Positions 52,000 to 60,455 of a stretch of 64,000 nt of DNA are shown piece by piece. Origin of the DNA: Streptomyces sp. LaPpAH-108 (GTDB taxonomy: Bacteria; Actinomycetota; Actinomycetes; Streptomycetales; Streptomycetaceae). Every line of letters begins with the position of its first letter. Position 1 is the first letter of the stretch. The translations under genes and the position numbers were made by a program. The stretch covers positions 416,881 through 480,880 of the forward strand of contig NZ_KB891995.1 in the NCBI RefSeq assembly GCF_000373625.1, read 5' to 3'. The notes beneath the pieces are model-generated. The model saw only the letters and a program-made list of their open reading frames with translations. It was not told the origin of the DNA and did no database searches.

Positions 52000-54031
52000 T
52001 CACGCCGACCGCTCGTAGACCGTCACCCGGCGCCCGCGTACCCATTCGTCCGCGACCGGCGTGAAGTACCGCTCCAGCACGTCCCGTTTCGCCCGGTCCC
52101 GGCCTCCCGCCACCGGCCGCGCGACCTCCGGGGCGTCCGAGACCAGCAGTATCCGCCGCTCCCGCAGCATCGCGTCCCGTATCCGCCCGGGGGCCGCCTC
52201 CACCCCCTTCAGCGTGCCGGACTCCACGGGCCCCTGCGCGAGCGCGATGTCCCGCAGCCCGGCGAAGGCCCCCGGAGACACCAGCGCCGTGTCACGCCGG
52301 GCGGCCGGTACGAACAGCACCGCGTTCCCGTCCCGCTTCCACCGCTCCACCCGCCCGGCCACCGCGAACACGTCGTCCACCCGGCTGGCGGGGGCCCGCT
52401 TGGCGAGGGAGTACGGCAGCAGCGCCGCGACGGCGACGGCCAGGACGACGGGGACGACGAACGGCGCGGCCCCGGGAAATCGTGGCCGCACCACCCGCAC
52501 CCCCACCCCGAGCCCGGCCCCGACCAGCACCGCGAGCCCCAACTGGCTGAACAGCACATACCGGTCCAGAAACAACGGCTTGACCAACGAGAGAAACACG
52601 AGCCCGACCTGCGGGACGGCGAGGAGGGGGAGACCGACGGCGGCAAGGGAAAGGGGCCGGTGGCCCCGCTGCCCCGCACGAAGGTGCTCCGCGTGGGACC
52701 GGTCAGCGGCCGGAAGCTCGTCGCCAGCTACACCCGGCTGTTCCGCACCCGGACGCCCCACGTGCGGCTGCTCCACGCCAAGGGGCCCACCACCAGGCTG
52801 TCCCGCGGAAGGCTTTTCCACGCGTCCCGCCTCAGCCTGCTTGGTGCGGAAGCCCCCTGCCTGGGGCTGGTTCGCAGGCATTCCCTCGGCTGTCTGCTCC
52901 GTACGCGGTCGCACCACGCGAGGCCGGTCCGCGCCCGGCCGCCCATCGGCAGGCAGCCGCGCGCCGGGCCGTCCCGTGCGAGCTTCCTCCGCGTGCCCCG
53001 CACCGGGCTGTTCCGCGCGAGGGCGTCCTGCCTGGGGCTGGTCCGCGTCGGGCGGTCCTTCGCTCGGCTGCCCCGTGCGCAGGTGCGTCACGTGGAGCGG
53101 GCTCCCGCCCGGCAGCCCCTCGCCCGCCTGTTCCGGGTGGGGTCGCCCCATGTGAGGCTGGTCCGCGCCGGGCAGCTCACCGGTCGGCTGCTCAGTGAGA
53201 GGGCGCACCACGCGAGGTACCTCCGTACCAGCTCGCCCCGCACCACCCCGTTCTCTGCCGAACCGGTCCGCCAGGGCTGCCAGTCCGCCTACTGCCACCA
53301 GCACCGCCGGGCCGATCAGCATGTGCCAGGTCAGGGGTGGGATCCAGGAGATCTGGGTGGACTGGTGGCGGCTGAAGAGGATCAGGGGTGCCGTGGCCGC
53401 TGCGGCGGCGGCAGAGGCTGTCGACCAGCGGAGCCATGTGGCGCGGTCCGCTCGGGAGAGGGCCAGCGTGAGGGCGTGGGCGGGGAGGGTGAGGAGGGAG
53501 AGCCAGTTGAGGAGGGCGCAGAGGAGGAGCGTGGTGCCGTAGAGCACCCAGCGGGTCGTACGGGGGCGGTCGGTCAGCTGGGTCACCAGGAGCAGGGTGG
53601 ACAGGCCCGCACCGGCGGTGACCAGGGCGTACGGGCGGCCCTCCTGGAGGTAGGACTGCACCGCCGGGAGCAGGCCGAGTGCCAGCCCGGCGGCCAGGCC
53701 CGCCCACCGGTCGGCGAGCCGCGTGCCGATGGCCGTCACGCAGGCCGCCGCCACCGCCATCGCCAGGACGGACGGCAGTCTCAGGGTCGTGGTGCCGGGG
53801 CCGAAGCAGGTGAAGAGGGCGTGCATCAGGAGGTAGTACAAGGCCGTGCACGGCGTCGACCTGGCCGAGCATGTGCCAGATGTCGGCGGTGTCGCGCAGG
53901 GCCACCTGCCAGGTCGCGGCCTCGTCGCGCCACAGGCTGTGCCGCCGGGGCAGACCCCACAGGCCGAGGGCGGTCGTCCACAGCATGGGGACGAGCCAGA
54001 GCGGTATCCGGCGCGTACCGGGGGAGGTCAT
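52000..54031 (-). pseudogene. Membrane glycosyltransferase (GT39/ArnT-like), frameshifted and repeat-invaded
   Basis: The N-terminal part, from MTSPGTRRIPLWLVPMLWTT through WRDEAATWQVALRDTADIWH, is in one frame and ends with VDAVHGL; the rest, YYLLMHALFTCFGPGTTTLR onwards, is in another. One extra T in CTTGTAC at about 53840 accounts for it (CTGTAC would give HGLYYLL). Motif DEAATW and the multiple helices fit the C-type glycosyltransferases that use polyprenyl-phosphate sugars. In the middle (about 52700-53260) sit ~190 residues of Pro/Gly/Gln/Arg-rich repeats (GADQPHMGRPHPEQ, DADQPQAGRPRAEQ). The start is uncertain because upstream DNA is also repetitive. Confidence 0.65.
52690..53260. repeat. 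Degenerate minisatellite inside the glycosyltransferase
   Basis: On the minus strand the coded units are variants of ADQPxxGRPxxEQxxEG. Repeated DNA words on the + strand include GCCTGGGGCTGGT (52857 and 53029) and TCGGCTG near CCTTCGCTC. It interrupts a membrane protein at a loop between helices. Confidence 0.65.
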
Positions 54032-54059
54032 CGGCCGGTGCGGGGGACGGAGCGGCCGG

Positions 54060-54330
54060 GTCCTGCGGTGCGGCTGGGTCCTGTCGTGCCGCCGGGCCCT
54101 GTTGTGCTGCCGGATCGTGCGGTGCCGCCCGGCATTGCCGTGCCGCCGAACCCTGTCGTGCCGCCTGGCCTTGCCGTCCCGCTGTCCGGTCCCCCCGTGC
54201 CGCCTGGCGTTGCCGTACTGCCCGGTCCCGCCGTGCCGCCCGGCCCTGCCGTATCGCCTGGCCTTGCCGCGCTGCCCGGTCCCGCCGTATCGCCCGGCCC
54301 TGCCGTACCGCCCCCCGGCCCCGCCATCCA
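54060..54330. repeat. Short tandem repeats upstream of the glycosyltransferase
   Basis: Units of 15 bp and multiples such as CCGTGCCGCCCGGCC, CCGTACCGCC and TGTCGTGCCGCC repeat about 18 times. On the minus strand one frame reads GPGGTAGPGSTATPG-like repeats and another RYGRAGRHGGTGQ-like ones, so the coding status is doubtful. Confidence 0.7.
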
Positions 54331-54588
54331 CATGCGCGCGTGCAGCATCGCGTCCCCCCGCGTTCCCCGTAGCCGTTCGTTCCCCGTGATCCCCGCCGCG
54401 ACGATAGGTGATCACGTGCGGCAAGGGAATGAGTGTGCGGTGACGGGCGGGGCTCGTGGGGTGGCTGGTGGGGGAGGCAGCTCTTGCCGTATCCGGAGGG
54501 ATTGCGCAGGATTCGAGCTGGGGACCGGGGCCCCCGTGCCGGCATCGGCAGGGGCGGACCGCTACCCGTAGTTCGACAGGAGACAGCG

Positions 54589-55449
54589 ATGTCCCACCAG
54601 GCTCACCCCCCTTCCCAGGCCCCCGAAGAGGCCGCTGAGCCCGAGACCCCGCATCTCGATTTCGCGGGCACGACGCCGTACGAGGACTACGTGCGGGCCG
54701 ACGTGCTCACCCACCTCCAGCACACCCTCTCCGACGACCCCGGCGAGATGGTCTTCCTGGTGACGACCCAGGTGATGGAGCTGTGGTTCACGGTGATCAC
54801 GCACGAGTGGGAGACCGCCGCGAAGGCGCTCCGCTCGGACGACGTGCCGACGGCGACGGCCGCACTGAAGCGTTCCGTGCGCGAGCTGGAGGCGCTGAAC
54901 GCGTCCTGGCGCCCGCTGGCGCAGCTGACCCCGGCCCAGTTCAACTCGTACCGCTCCGCGCTCGGCGAGGGCTCCGGGTTCCAGTCCGCGATGTACCGCC
55001 GGATGGAGTTCCTGCTCGGGGACAAGTCGGCCTCGATGCTCGTCCCGCACCGGGGCACCCCGCGCGTGCACGCGGAGCTGGAGAAGGCGCTGCACGAGCC
55101 GAGCCTGTACGACGAGGCGGTACGGCTCCTCGCGCGCCGGGGCCACGACATCCCCGCCTCGGTGCTGCACCGGGACGTGTCCAAGCGGTACGAGCCCGCG
55201 CCGGAGGTGGAGGCGGCCTGGACGGCGGTGTACTCCGGCGACCCGGACGCCGAGGTCGCCCGCCTGGGCGAGGCGCTGACGAACGTGGCCGAGCTGGTCT
55301 GGCGCTGGCGCAACGACCACCTGGTGGCCACCCGCCGCGCGATGGGCGCCAAGGCGGGCACCGGCGGTTCGGCCGGGGTGGCGTGGCTGGAGAAGCGGGC
55401 CCGGAACACCGTGTTCCCCGAGCTGTGGACGGCGAGGTCGTATGTCTGA
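54589..55449 (+). CDS. kynA: Tryptophan 2,3-dioxygenase
   Basis: A 286-residue heme enzyme that opens the indole ring of tryptophan to N-formylkynurenine. Family features: TPYEDYVRADVLTHLQHTLS, MVFLVTTQVMELWFTVITHE, FNSYRSALGEGSGFQSAMYR, MEFLLGDKSASMLVPH and VWRWRNDHLVATRRAMGAKA with the proximal His, then TGGSAGVAWLEKRA. ATG at 54589 is preceded by CAGGAGACAGCG. Kynureninase starts 8 nt before its stop, so the two are translationally coupled. Confidence 0.95.
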   Translation: MSHQAHPPSQAPEEAAEPETPHLDFAGTTPYEDYVRADVLTHLQHTLSDDPGEMVFLVTTQVMELWFTVITHEWETAAKALRSDDVPTATAALKRSVRELEALNASWRPLAQLTPAQFNSYRSALGEGSGFQSAMYRRMEFLLGDKSASMLVPHRGTPRVHAELEKALHEPSLYDEAVRLLARRGHDIPASVLHRDVSKRYEPAPEVEAAWTAVYSGDPDAEVARLGEALTNVAELVWRWRNDHLVATRRAMGAKAGTGGSAGVAWLEKRARNTVFPELWTARSYV

Positions 55450-56635
55450 GTCGAGCGAACTGGCGCTGCTGGCGGAGAAGTTGGACGCCGCCGACGAACT
55501 GGCCGCGCTGCGAGGGAAGTTCACCCTGGACGACGTGGTCTATCTGGACGGCAACTCGCTGGGCGCGCTGCCCGCGCACGTCCCCGACCGGATGCGGGAC
55601 GTGCTGTGCCGCCAGTGGGGCGAACTGCGCATCCGCTCCTGGGAGGAGTCGGGCTGGTGGACGGCGCCGGAGCGGATCGGTGACCGGATCGCCCCGCTGA
55701 TCGGCGCGGGTCCAGGGCAAGTTGTCGTGGGCGACTCGACAAGTGTCAACGTCTTCAAGGCACTTGTGGCCGCCGTCCGGATGGCCGGGGACGACCGCGA
55801 CGAGATCCTGGTCGACGCGACGACCTTCCCCACCGACGGCTACATCGCCGAGTCGGCCGCCCGCATGACCGGCCGCACGCTCCGCGCGCTCACCCCGGCG
55901 GAGATCCCGGCCGCGCTCGGCCCCCGTACGGCGGCGGTCCTGCTGAACCACGTCGACTACCGCACGGGCCGTCTCCACGACCTGCCCGCGCTGACGGCGG
56001 CGGTCCATGAGGCCGGTGCCCTGGTCGTCTGGGACCTGTGCCACAGCGCGGGCGCGCTGCCGGTCGGTCTGGACGCGCACGGGGTGGACCTGGCGGTCGG
56101 CTGCACCTACAAGTACCTGAACGGCGGCCCGGGTTCACCGGCGTACCTCTACGTCCGCCGCGACCTCCAGCCCCGCTTCGACTCCCCGCTGCCGGGCTGG
56201 AACTCGCACGCGGAGCCGTTCGGGATGAGCGCGGAGTACCGGGCCGCGCCGGGTGCGGTGCGCGGGCGGGTCGGGACGCCGGACATCCTCTCCATGCTGG
56301 CGCTGGACGCGGCGCTCGACGTGTGGGACGGGGTCGCGGTGGAGGCCGTGCGCGCCAAGTCGCTCGCGCTGACGGACTTCTTCCTGCGCTGCGTCACGGA
56401 GTACACGGAGCCGGGTCGGCTCGAGTGCGTCACCCCGCTGCGGCACGAGGAGCGGGGCAGCCAGATCGCGCTGCGCTGCCCGGACGCGGCCGAGGTCATG
56501 GACCGGCTGATCGAGCGGGGCGTGGTGGGCGACTTCCGCCACCCTGATGTGCTGCGCTTCGGCTTCACCCCGCTGTACGTGGGCTTCGCGGAGACGGAGC
56601 GGGCGGCACGGGTGCTGGCGGGGGCGCTGACGTAG
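55442..56635 (+). CDS. kynU: Kynureninase
   Basis: A 397-residue PLP enzyme cleaving kynurenine to anthranilate and alanine. Features: DVVYLDGNSLGALPAHVPDR, WTAPERIGDRIAPLIGAGPG, VVVGDSTSVNVFKALVAAVR, VWDLCHSAGALPVGLDAHGV, and GCTYKYLNGGPGSPAYLYV with Schiff-base Lys224; RFGFTPLYVGFAETERA at the end. Start ATG overlaps kynA. With kynA and the hydrolase 236 bases downstream it completes tryptophan to anthranilate. Confidence 0.95.
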   Translation: MSESSELALLAEKLDAADELAALRGKFTLDDVVYLDGNSLGALPAHVPDRMRDVLCRQWGELRIRSWEESGWWTAPERIGDRIAPLIGAGPGQVVVGDSTSVNVFKALVAAVRMAGDDRDEILVDATTFPTDGYIAESAARMTGRTLRALTPAEIPAALGPRTAAVLLNHVDYRTGRLHDLPALTAAVHEAGALVVWDLCHSAGALPVGLDAHGVDLAVGCTYKYLNGGPGSPAYLYVRRDLQPRFDSPLPGWNSHAEPFGMSAEYRAAPGAVRGRVGTPDILSMLALDAALDVWDGVAVEAVRAKSLALTDFFLRCVTEYTEPGRLECVTPLRHEERGSQIALRCPDAAEVMDRLIERGVVGDFRHPDVLRFGFTPLYVGFAETERAARVLAGALT

Positions 56636-56644
56636 TCCGGCGGG

Positions 56645-56677
56645 GTCCGGGGGTCGCTCGCGGGGCGGCTCCCGGAC
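56645..56677 (+). terminator. Possible hairpin after kynU
   Basis: GTCCGGG and CCCGGAC, 7 bp, with a long 19-nt G/C-rich loop, shortly after the kynU stop. Weak but positioned to end the kynA-kynU transcript. Confidence 0.4.
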
Positions 56678-56871
56678 TCGCGCGGAGGTACAAAACCGGC
56701 AGGTGCTCCCATTAGGTGACCCTGCGTCACATCCGCATGTCGGGGCATGTGTCCGGCCTGGTACCGTCCGGCCAACGGCGGGGTGGGTGGCCGTGACCCC
56801 GAGGGGTGGCCGCACCTGTCGGGTGGCCGTACCCGATCCCCGAATCCCGTTCCTTCGCTGAGAGGTTGGAC

Positions 56872-57762
56872 ATGCCGGACGACGTCGCCGCAGCCCGCGC
56901 CGCCGCCGAGGAGGAGTCGGCGTTCTCGCACGCGCCGGTCGAGCCGGATGCCACGGCCGCGTACGGGGACCACTCCGACCAGGTGATCGACTTCTACGCG
57001 CCCCGGACGCGGGCGGCCGAGCCGCTGTCGGCGCCGCTGGTCGTCGTCCTGCACGGCGGTGCCTGGCGCGCCCGCTACGACCGCCGTCACATCACCCCGT
57101 TCGCGGACTATCTGGCCCGGCGGGGGTTCGCGGTGGCCAACGTGGAGTACCGGCGCGGGAGTTCGGCGGACGGCGACGGCGCGGGCAGCGACGGCGACGA
57201 GGCGGGCCGCTGGCCGGAGACCTTCGACGACGTGGCCGCCGCTCTCGACGCGCTCCCCGTACTGGCCCGTGAGGCGCTGCCGCAGGCGGACACCCGCCGT
57301 ACGGTCCTGACCGGTCACTCGGCGGGGGGTCACCTGGCCCTGTGGGCGGCGGCGCGGCACGTCCTGCCCGCCGACTCGCCCTGGCGCACGGACCAGCCCG
57401 CCCCGCTGCGCGGTGTGGTGGCCCTCGCCCCGATCGCGGACTTCACCCTCGCGGCGAAACTGGAGGTCTGCGGCAACGCGGCGATCCAACTCCTCGGCGG
57501 TGCCGATCTGTTCACCGACCGCCTCCCGCACGCCGACCCCTCCCTCCTCCTCCCCACCGGCATCGCCACCACCCTGGTCCAGGGCCGTACCGACCTCGAT
57601 GTCCCCGAACCGGTCTCCGAGGCGTACGCCGACGCGGCGGCCAAGGCGGGCGAGGTCGTCGGCCTCACGCTCCTGGAGGACGTCGGCCACTTCCCGCTGA
57701 TCGACCCGGCGGCGGACGCGTGCGCGGTGGTGGCGGAGGAGATCGCCCAACTCGCTTGGTGA
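56872..57762 (+). CDS. α/β-hydrolase, probable kynurenine formamidase
   Basis: 296 residues with the α/β-hydrolase carboxylesterase layout: oxyanion motif LVVVLHGGAWRARYDRRHIT, nucleophile elbow LTGHSAGGHLALWAAARH (Ser at ~149), an acidic residue in VQGRTDLDVPEPVSEAYADA, and the catalytic His in LLEDVGHFPLIDPAADAC. Its position after kynA and kynU points to N-formylkynurenine deformylation, the missing step of the pathway. This is inference from context and fold. The ribosome site is GAGAGG, 6 nt upstream of ATG. Confidence 0.75.
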   Translation: MPDDVAAARAAAEEESAFSHAPVEPDATAAYGDHSDQVIDFYAPRTRAAEPLSAPLVVVLHGGAWRARYDRRHITPFADYLARRGFAVANVEYRRGSSADGDGAGSDGDEAGRWPETFDDVAAALDALPVLAREALPQADTRRTVLTGHSAGGHLALWAAARHVLPADSPWRTDQPAPLRGVVALAPIADFTLAAKLEVCGNAAIQLLGGADLFTDRLPHADPSLLLPTGIATTLVQGRTDLDVPEPVSEAYADAAAKAGEVVGLTLLEDVGHFPLIDPAADACAVVAEEIAQLAW

Positions 57763-57787
57763 GGCGGTGGCGTGCCTCGCTGGCAGC

Positions 57788-58273
57788 TCAACTGGGCATG
57801 CTCCGGGCCTGCTTCCGCAGCAGGAGGGCGAACACCGTGCCGAACCCCGCGAACAGCGCGCCGATGCCGCCGAATATCAGCGGCAGCAGCCACAGGGAGA
57901 GGAAGCCGTTGATCCTCGCGTCCTCGGGCGAGTCCGCGCGGTAAAGGATCTCGACCCGCTCTCCCTCCTCGTACGCGGGCGGGTTCGACCCCGCGTCGCT
58001 TCGGAACGTCCGCCGCTCACCGTCCTTCGTGGTGAACGCGACCACCGGGTACGCCGAGGGGCCACTGCTCCGCCGGTGCCGCGACACCCCGCTGGAGTGG
58101 CCGTCCCGCCACTCCAGCGCCACCACCGTGCCCTGCGCCCGCTCGGCACTCGCCAGATACGAGACGGAGACCCCCGCCACCGCCGCCCCGATCCCGAGGA
58201 ACAGCACCCCGAACGCGATGAACCCCCGCGCCATCCACCGGAGCCCCTTCTTCCCCAACGCCTTCTTCGCCAC
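57788..58273 (-). CDS. DUF3592-like membrane protein
   Basis: 161 residues from GTG 58273 (preceded by GAGAGGGG). One helix near each end (ARGFIAFGVLFLGIGAAVAG; LWLLPLIFGGIGALFAGFG) encloses a β-rich extracytoplasmic domain: AQGTVVALEWRDGHSS, AYPVVAFTTKDGERRTFRSD, YEEGERVEILYRADSPEDAR. This is the DUF3592 pattern. It converges with the α/β-hydrolase gene. Function unknown. Confidence 0.75.
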   Translation of the reverse strand: MAKKALGKKGLRWMARGFIAFGVLFLGIGAAVAGVSVSYLASAERAQGTVVALEWRDGHSSGVSRHRRSSGPSAYPVVAFTTKDGERRTFRSDAGSNPPAYEEGERVEILYRADSPEDARINGFLSLWLLPLIFGGIGALFAGFGTVFALLLRKQARSMPS

Positions 58274-58366
58274 GACACCCCTCTCACCGGCAGCGGCCCC
58301 TGTGGCCCGCCCGGAGTGATGAGACCGTGAACGCCAGCGGATGATCAAGCGCGCCCGGGCGCCCCG

Positions 58367-58588
58367 CTACTCCTTGACCGGGTCCGCACCCGGCCGCTTG
58401 ACCAGCCGGTCGCCGACCGTGACCTCTTTCCAGAGCCGACGGCGAATCCTGACCTTCTTCGACTCGCCGTCACTGAGCCGGAGTTGGACGAAGTGATACA
58501 TGTTCGAGCCGTCGAGCATGCCTCGGGACTTGTCGGTGACGACGCCTTCCCAGGAGTCGTCCCGTCCGGGTTTGCGGGATGTGAACAT
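58367..58588 (-). CDS. Small β-rich protein, 73 aa
   Basis: A cytosolic protein beginning MFTSRKPGRDDSWEGVVTDK, with YHFVQLRLSDGESKKVRIRR and LWKEVTVGDRLVKRPGADPV. It resembles an SH3-like or OB-like small fold. TAGACT precedes the ATG by 6 nt, supporting the start and a leaderless transcript. It is on the same strand as the DUF3592-like gene, separated by 93 bases. Function unknown. Confidence 0.65.
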   Translation of the reverse strand: MFTSRKPGRDDSWEGVVTDKSRGMLDGSNMYHFVQLRLSDGESKKVRIRRRLWKEVTVGDRLVKRPGADPVKE

Positions 58589-58638
58589 GCGGCGAGTCTA
58601 GGAAGACGGCCCTCCGCCGGGGCAGTGCCCGGGGACAC

Positions 58639-58669
58639 CTCCTGGGGATGACACCTGTCACCCCGGGAG
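58639..58669. promoter_or_regulatory. Inverted repeat upstream of the P450 gene
   Basis: CTCCTGGGGATGACA and TGTCACCCCGGGAG form a near-perfect inverted repeat with a CC centre and one bulged base, just upstream of the P450 promoter (-10 TAGCGT at 58705-58710). It may be an operator. Confidence 0.45.
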
Positions 58670-58716
58670 CGGGGCCATATCTACCGTCGCCGCCGCGCAC
58701 GGGCTAGCGTCCCCCC

Positions 58717-59925
58717 ATGTCAGCGACCTTCGACCCCGCCTCCCCCGGCTTCCTCGCCGACCCGTACCCCGCCTACGACGAACTCCGGGCGCGGGGGCGG
58801 GTGATCAGGTATGAGCCGACGGATCAGTGGCTCGTGCCGCACCACGCGGACGTGTCCGCGCTGCTCAGGGACCGGCGGCTGGGGCGGACGTATCAACATC
58901 GGTATGCGCACGAGGAGTTCGGGAGGACGCCGCCCCCGCCGGAGCATGAGCCGTTTCACACGCTCAACGATCACGGGATGCTGGACCTGGAGCCGCCGGA
59001 CCACACGCGGATCCGGCGGCTGGTGGCGAAGGCGTTCACGCCGCGGACCGTGGAGCGGTTGCGGGGGTATGTGGAGGGGCTGGCCGGGGAGTTGGTGGGG
59101 CGGCTCGTCGCGGAGGGGGGCGGGGATCTCGTCGCCGAGGTGGCCGAGCCGCTGCCCGTCGCGGTGATCGCGGAGATGCTGGGGATTCCGGAGGGGGAGC
59201 GGGGGCCGCTCAGGCCGTGGTCGGCGGACATCTGCGGGATGTACGAGCTGAACCCGGCGCCGGAGGTGGCCGCGCGGGCGGTGCGGGCGTCGGAGGAGTT
59301 CTCGGGGTATCTGCGGGGGCTGATCGCGGCCCGCCGTGCCGACCCCCGCGACGATCTGATCTCCGCGCTGATCGCCGCCCACGACGAGGGCGACCGCCTC
59401 ACCGAGCAGGAGCTGGTCTCCACCGCCGTCCTCCTCCTCAACGCGGGCCACGAGGCGACCGTCAACGCCACCGCCAACGGCTGGCTCGCCCTCTTCCGCC
59501 ACCCCGCCCAGCTGGCCGCCCTCCGCGCCGACCACACCCTGATCCCGTCCGCCGTGGAGGAGCTGCTGCGCTACGACACCCCGCTCCAGCTCTTCGAACG
59601 CTGGGTCCTGGACGACATCGAGATCGACGGCACCCGTATCCCGCGCGGCGCCGAGCTCGCCCTTCTCTTCGGCTCCGCCAACCACGACCCGGCCGTCTTC
59701 GACACCCCCGCCGACCTGGACCTCACCCGCCGCGACAACCCCCACATCTCCTTCAGCGCGGGCATCCACTACTGCATCGGCGCCCCCCTCGCCCGCCTGG
59801 AGCTGACCACTTCCATGCGGGCCCTCCTCGAACAGGCCCCCACCCTCACCCTGGCGTCGGAACCGCACCGCAAACCGGGGTTCGTCCTGCGCGGCCTGAA
59901 CGAACTGGAGGTCTCCGTCGTCTGA
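58717..59925 (+). CDS. Cytochrome P450
   Basis: 402 residues, a soluble bacterial class I monooxygenase. I-helix oxygen-binding motif AGHEATVN (where Glu-Ala stands for the usual acid-Thr region), K-helix EELLRYDTPLQLFERWVLDD and the heme loop FSAGIHYCIGAPLARLE with the axial Cys353. The N-terminus lacks a membrane anchor. TAGCGT lies 6 nt before ATG. No ferredoxin gene is adjacent. The substrate is unknown. Confidence 0.92.
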   Translation: MSATFDPASPGFLADPYPAYDELRARGRVIRYEPTDQWLVPHHADVSALLRDRRLGRTYQHRYAHEEFGRTPPPPEHEPFHTLNDHGMLDLEPPDHTRIRRLVAKAFTPRTVERLRGYVEGLAGELVGRLVAEGGGDLVAEVAEPLPVAVIAEMLGIPEGERGPLRPWSADICGMYELNPAPEVAARAVRASEEFSGYLRGLIAARRADPRDDLISALIAAHDEGDRLTEQELVSTAVLLLNAGHEATVNATANGWLALFRHPAQLAALRADHTLIPSAVEELLRYDTPLQLFERWVLDDIEIDGTRIPRGAELALLFGSANHDPAVFDTPADLDLTRRDNPHISFSAGIHYCIGAPLARLELTTSMRALLEQAPTLTLASEPHRKPGFVLRGLNELEVSVV

Positions 59926-59977
59926 GGAGCGTGACCGAGCGAGCGTGACCGAGCGGACCGGCGGAGGGGTGGCACGG

Positions 59978-60367
59978 ATGAGGCAGTACCGAAGGGCGTT
60001 CCTGGCGGCAGTCGTCGTGGCGCTGTGCGCGTCCTGCGCGGGGGCGCCCTCCTCGAACGGCGGGGGCGCGGCGGCGGACTGCGCGTACCGCGTCGCGTAC
60101 GACGGGCGGCAGTACGCGGGCCTTCCCCACGCCGAGTTCGAGGTCGGGGAGAAGCTGGGCCCCGCCGTCCTCCCGCCCTGCGACGACACCCCGAGCGACG
60201 GGGACGGTCCGGAGACGCCGGAGCCGAGGACCGCGTACGCGGTGAAGGGGGTGGACCCCCGCATCGCCATCACGCTGGAGGACGCGCCCGGGGGCGTCCT
60301 TCTCGTCGCCGTCGACGCGAGAAAGGCGCTGCCACCGGAGGTCGCGAAACTGCTCCGGCGTCAGTGA
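59978..60367 (+). CDS. Small lipoprotein
   Basis: 129 residues from ATG 59978, preceded by GGAGGGG with suitable spacing; a GTG at 59945 would add 11 residues. Signal MRQYRRAFLAAVVVALCASC ends in a Cys that could be lipidated, although the -3 residue (Cys) is unusual for a lipobox. The mature part has CAYRVAYDGRQYAGLPHAEF and a second Cys (PPCDDTPSDGDG). It is followed by the two-component system. Function unknown. Confidence 0.65.
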   Translation: MRQYRRAFLAAVVVALCASCAGAPSSNGGGAAADCAYRVAYDGRQYAGLPHAEFEVGEKLGPAVLPPCDDTPSDGDGPETPEPRTAYAVKGVDPRIAITLEDAPGGVLLVAVDARKALPPEVAKLLRRQ

Positions 60368-60455
60368 GGGCGGCGTGTAGTACCTGAGGCGGACCCCTGG
60401 AAACCCCTCTGCGAGGGGACGACCGCACCCCCCGCCCCCGCCTACCGTCTCTCAC

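Noticed and set aside
54028..54348. Gly/Pro/Thr-rich 106-residue protein on the minus strand
   Set aside because: It is one of several open frames of the short-repeat block upstream of the glycosyltransferase; no means to decide that it is translated.
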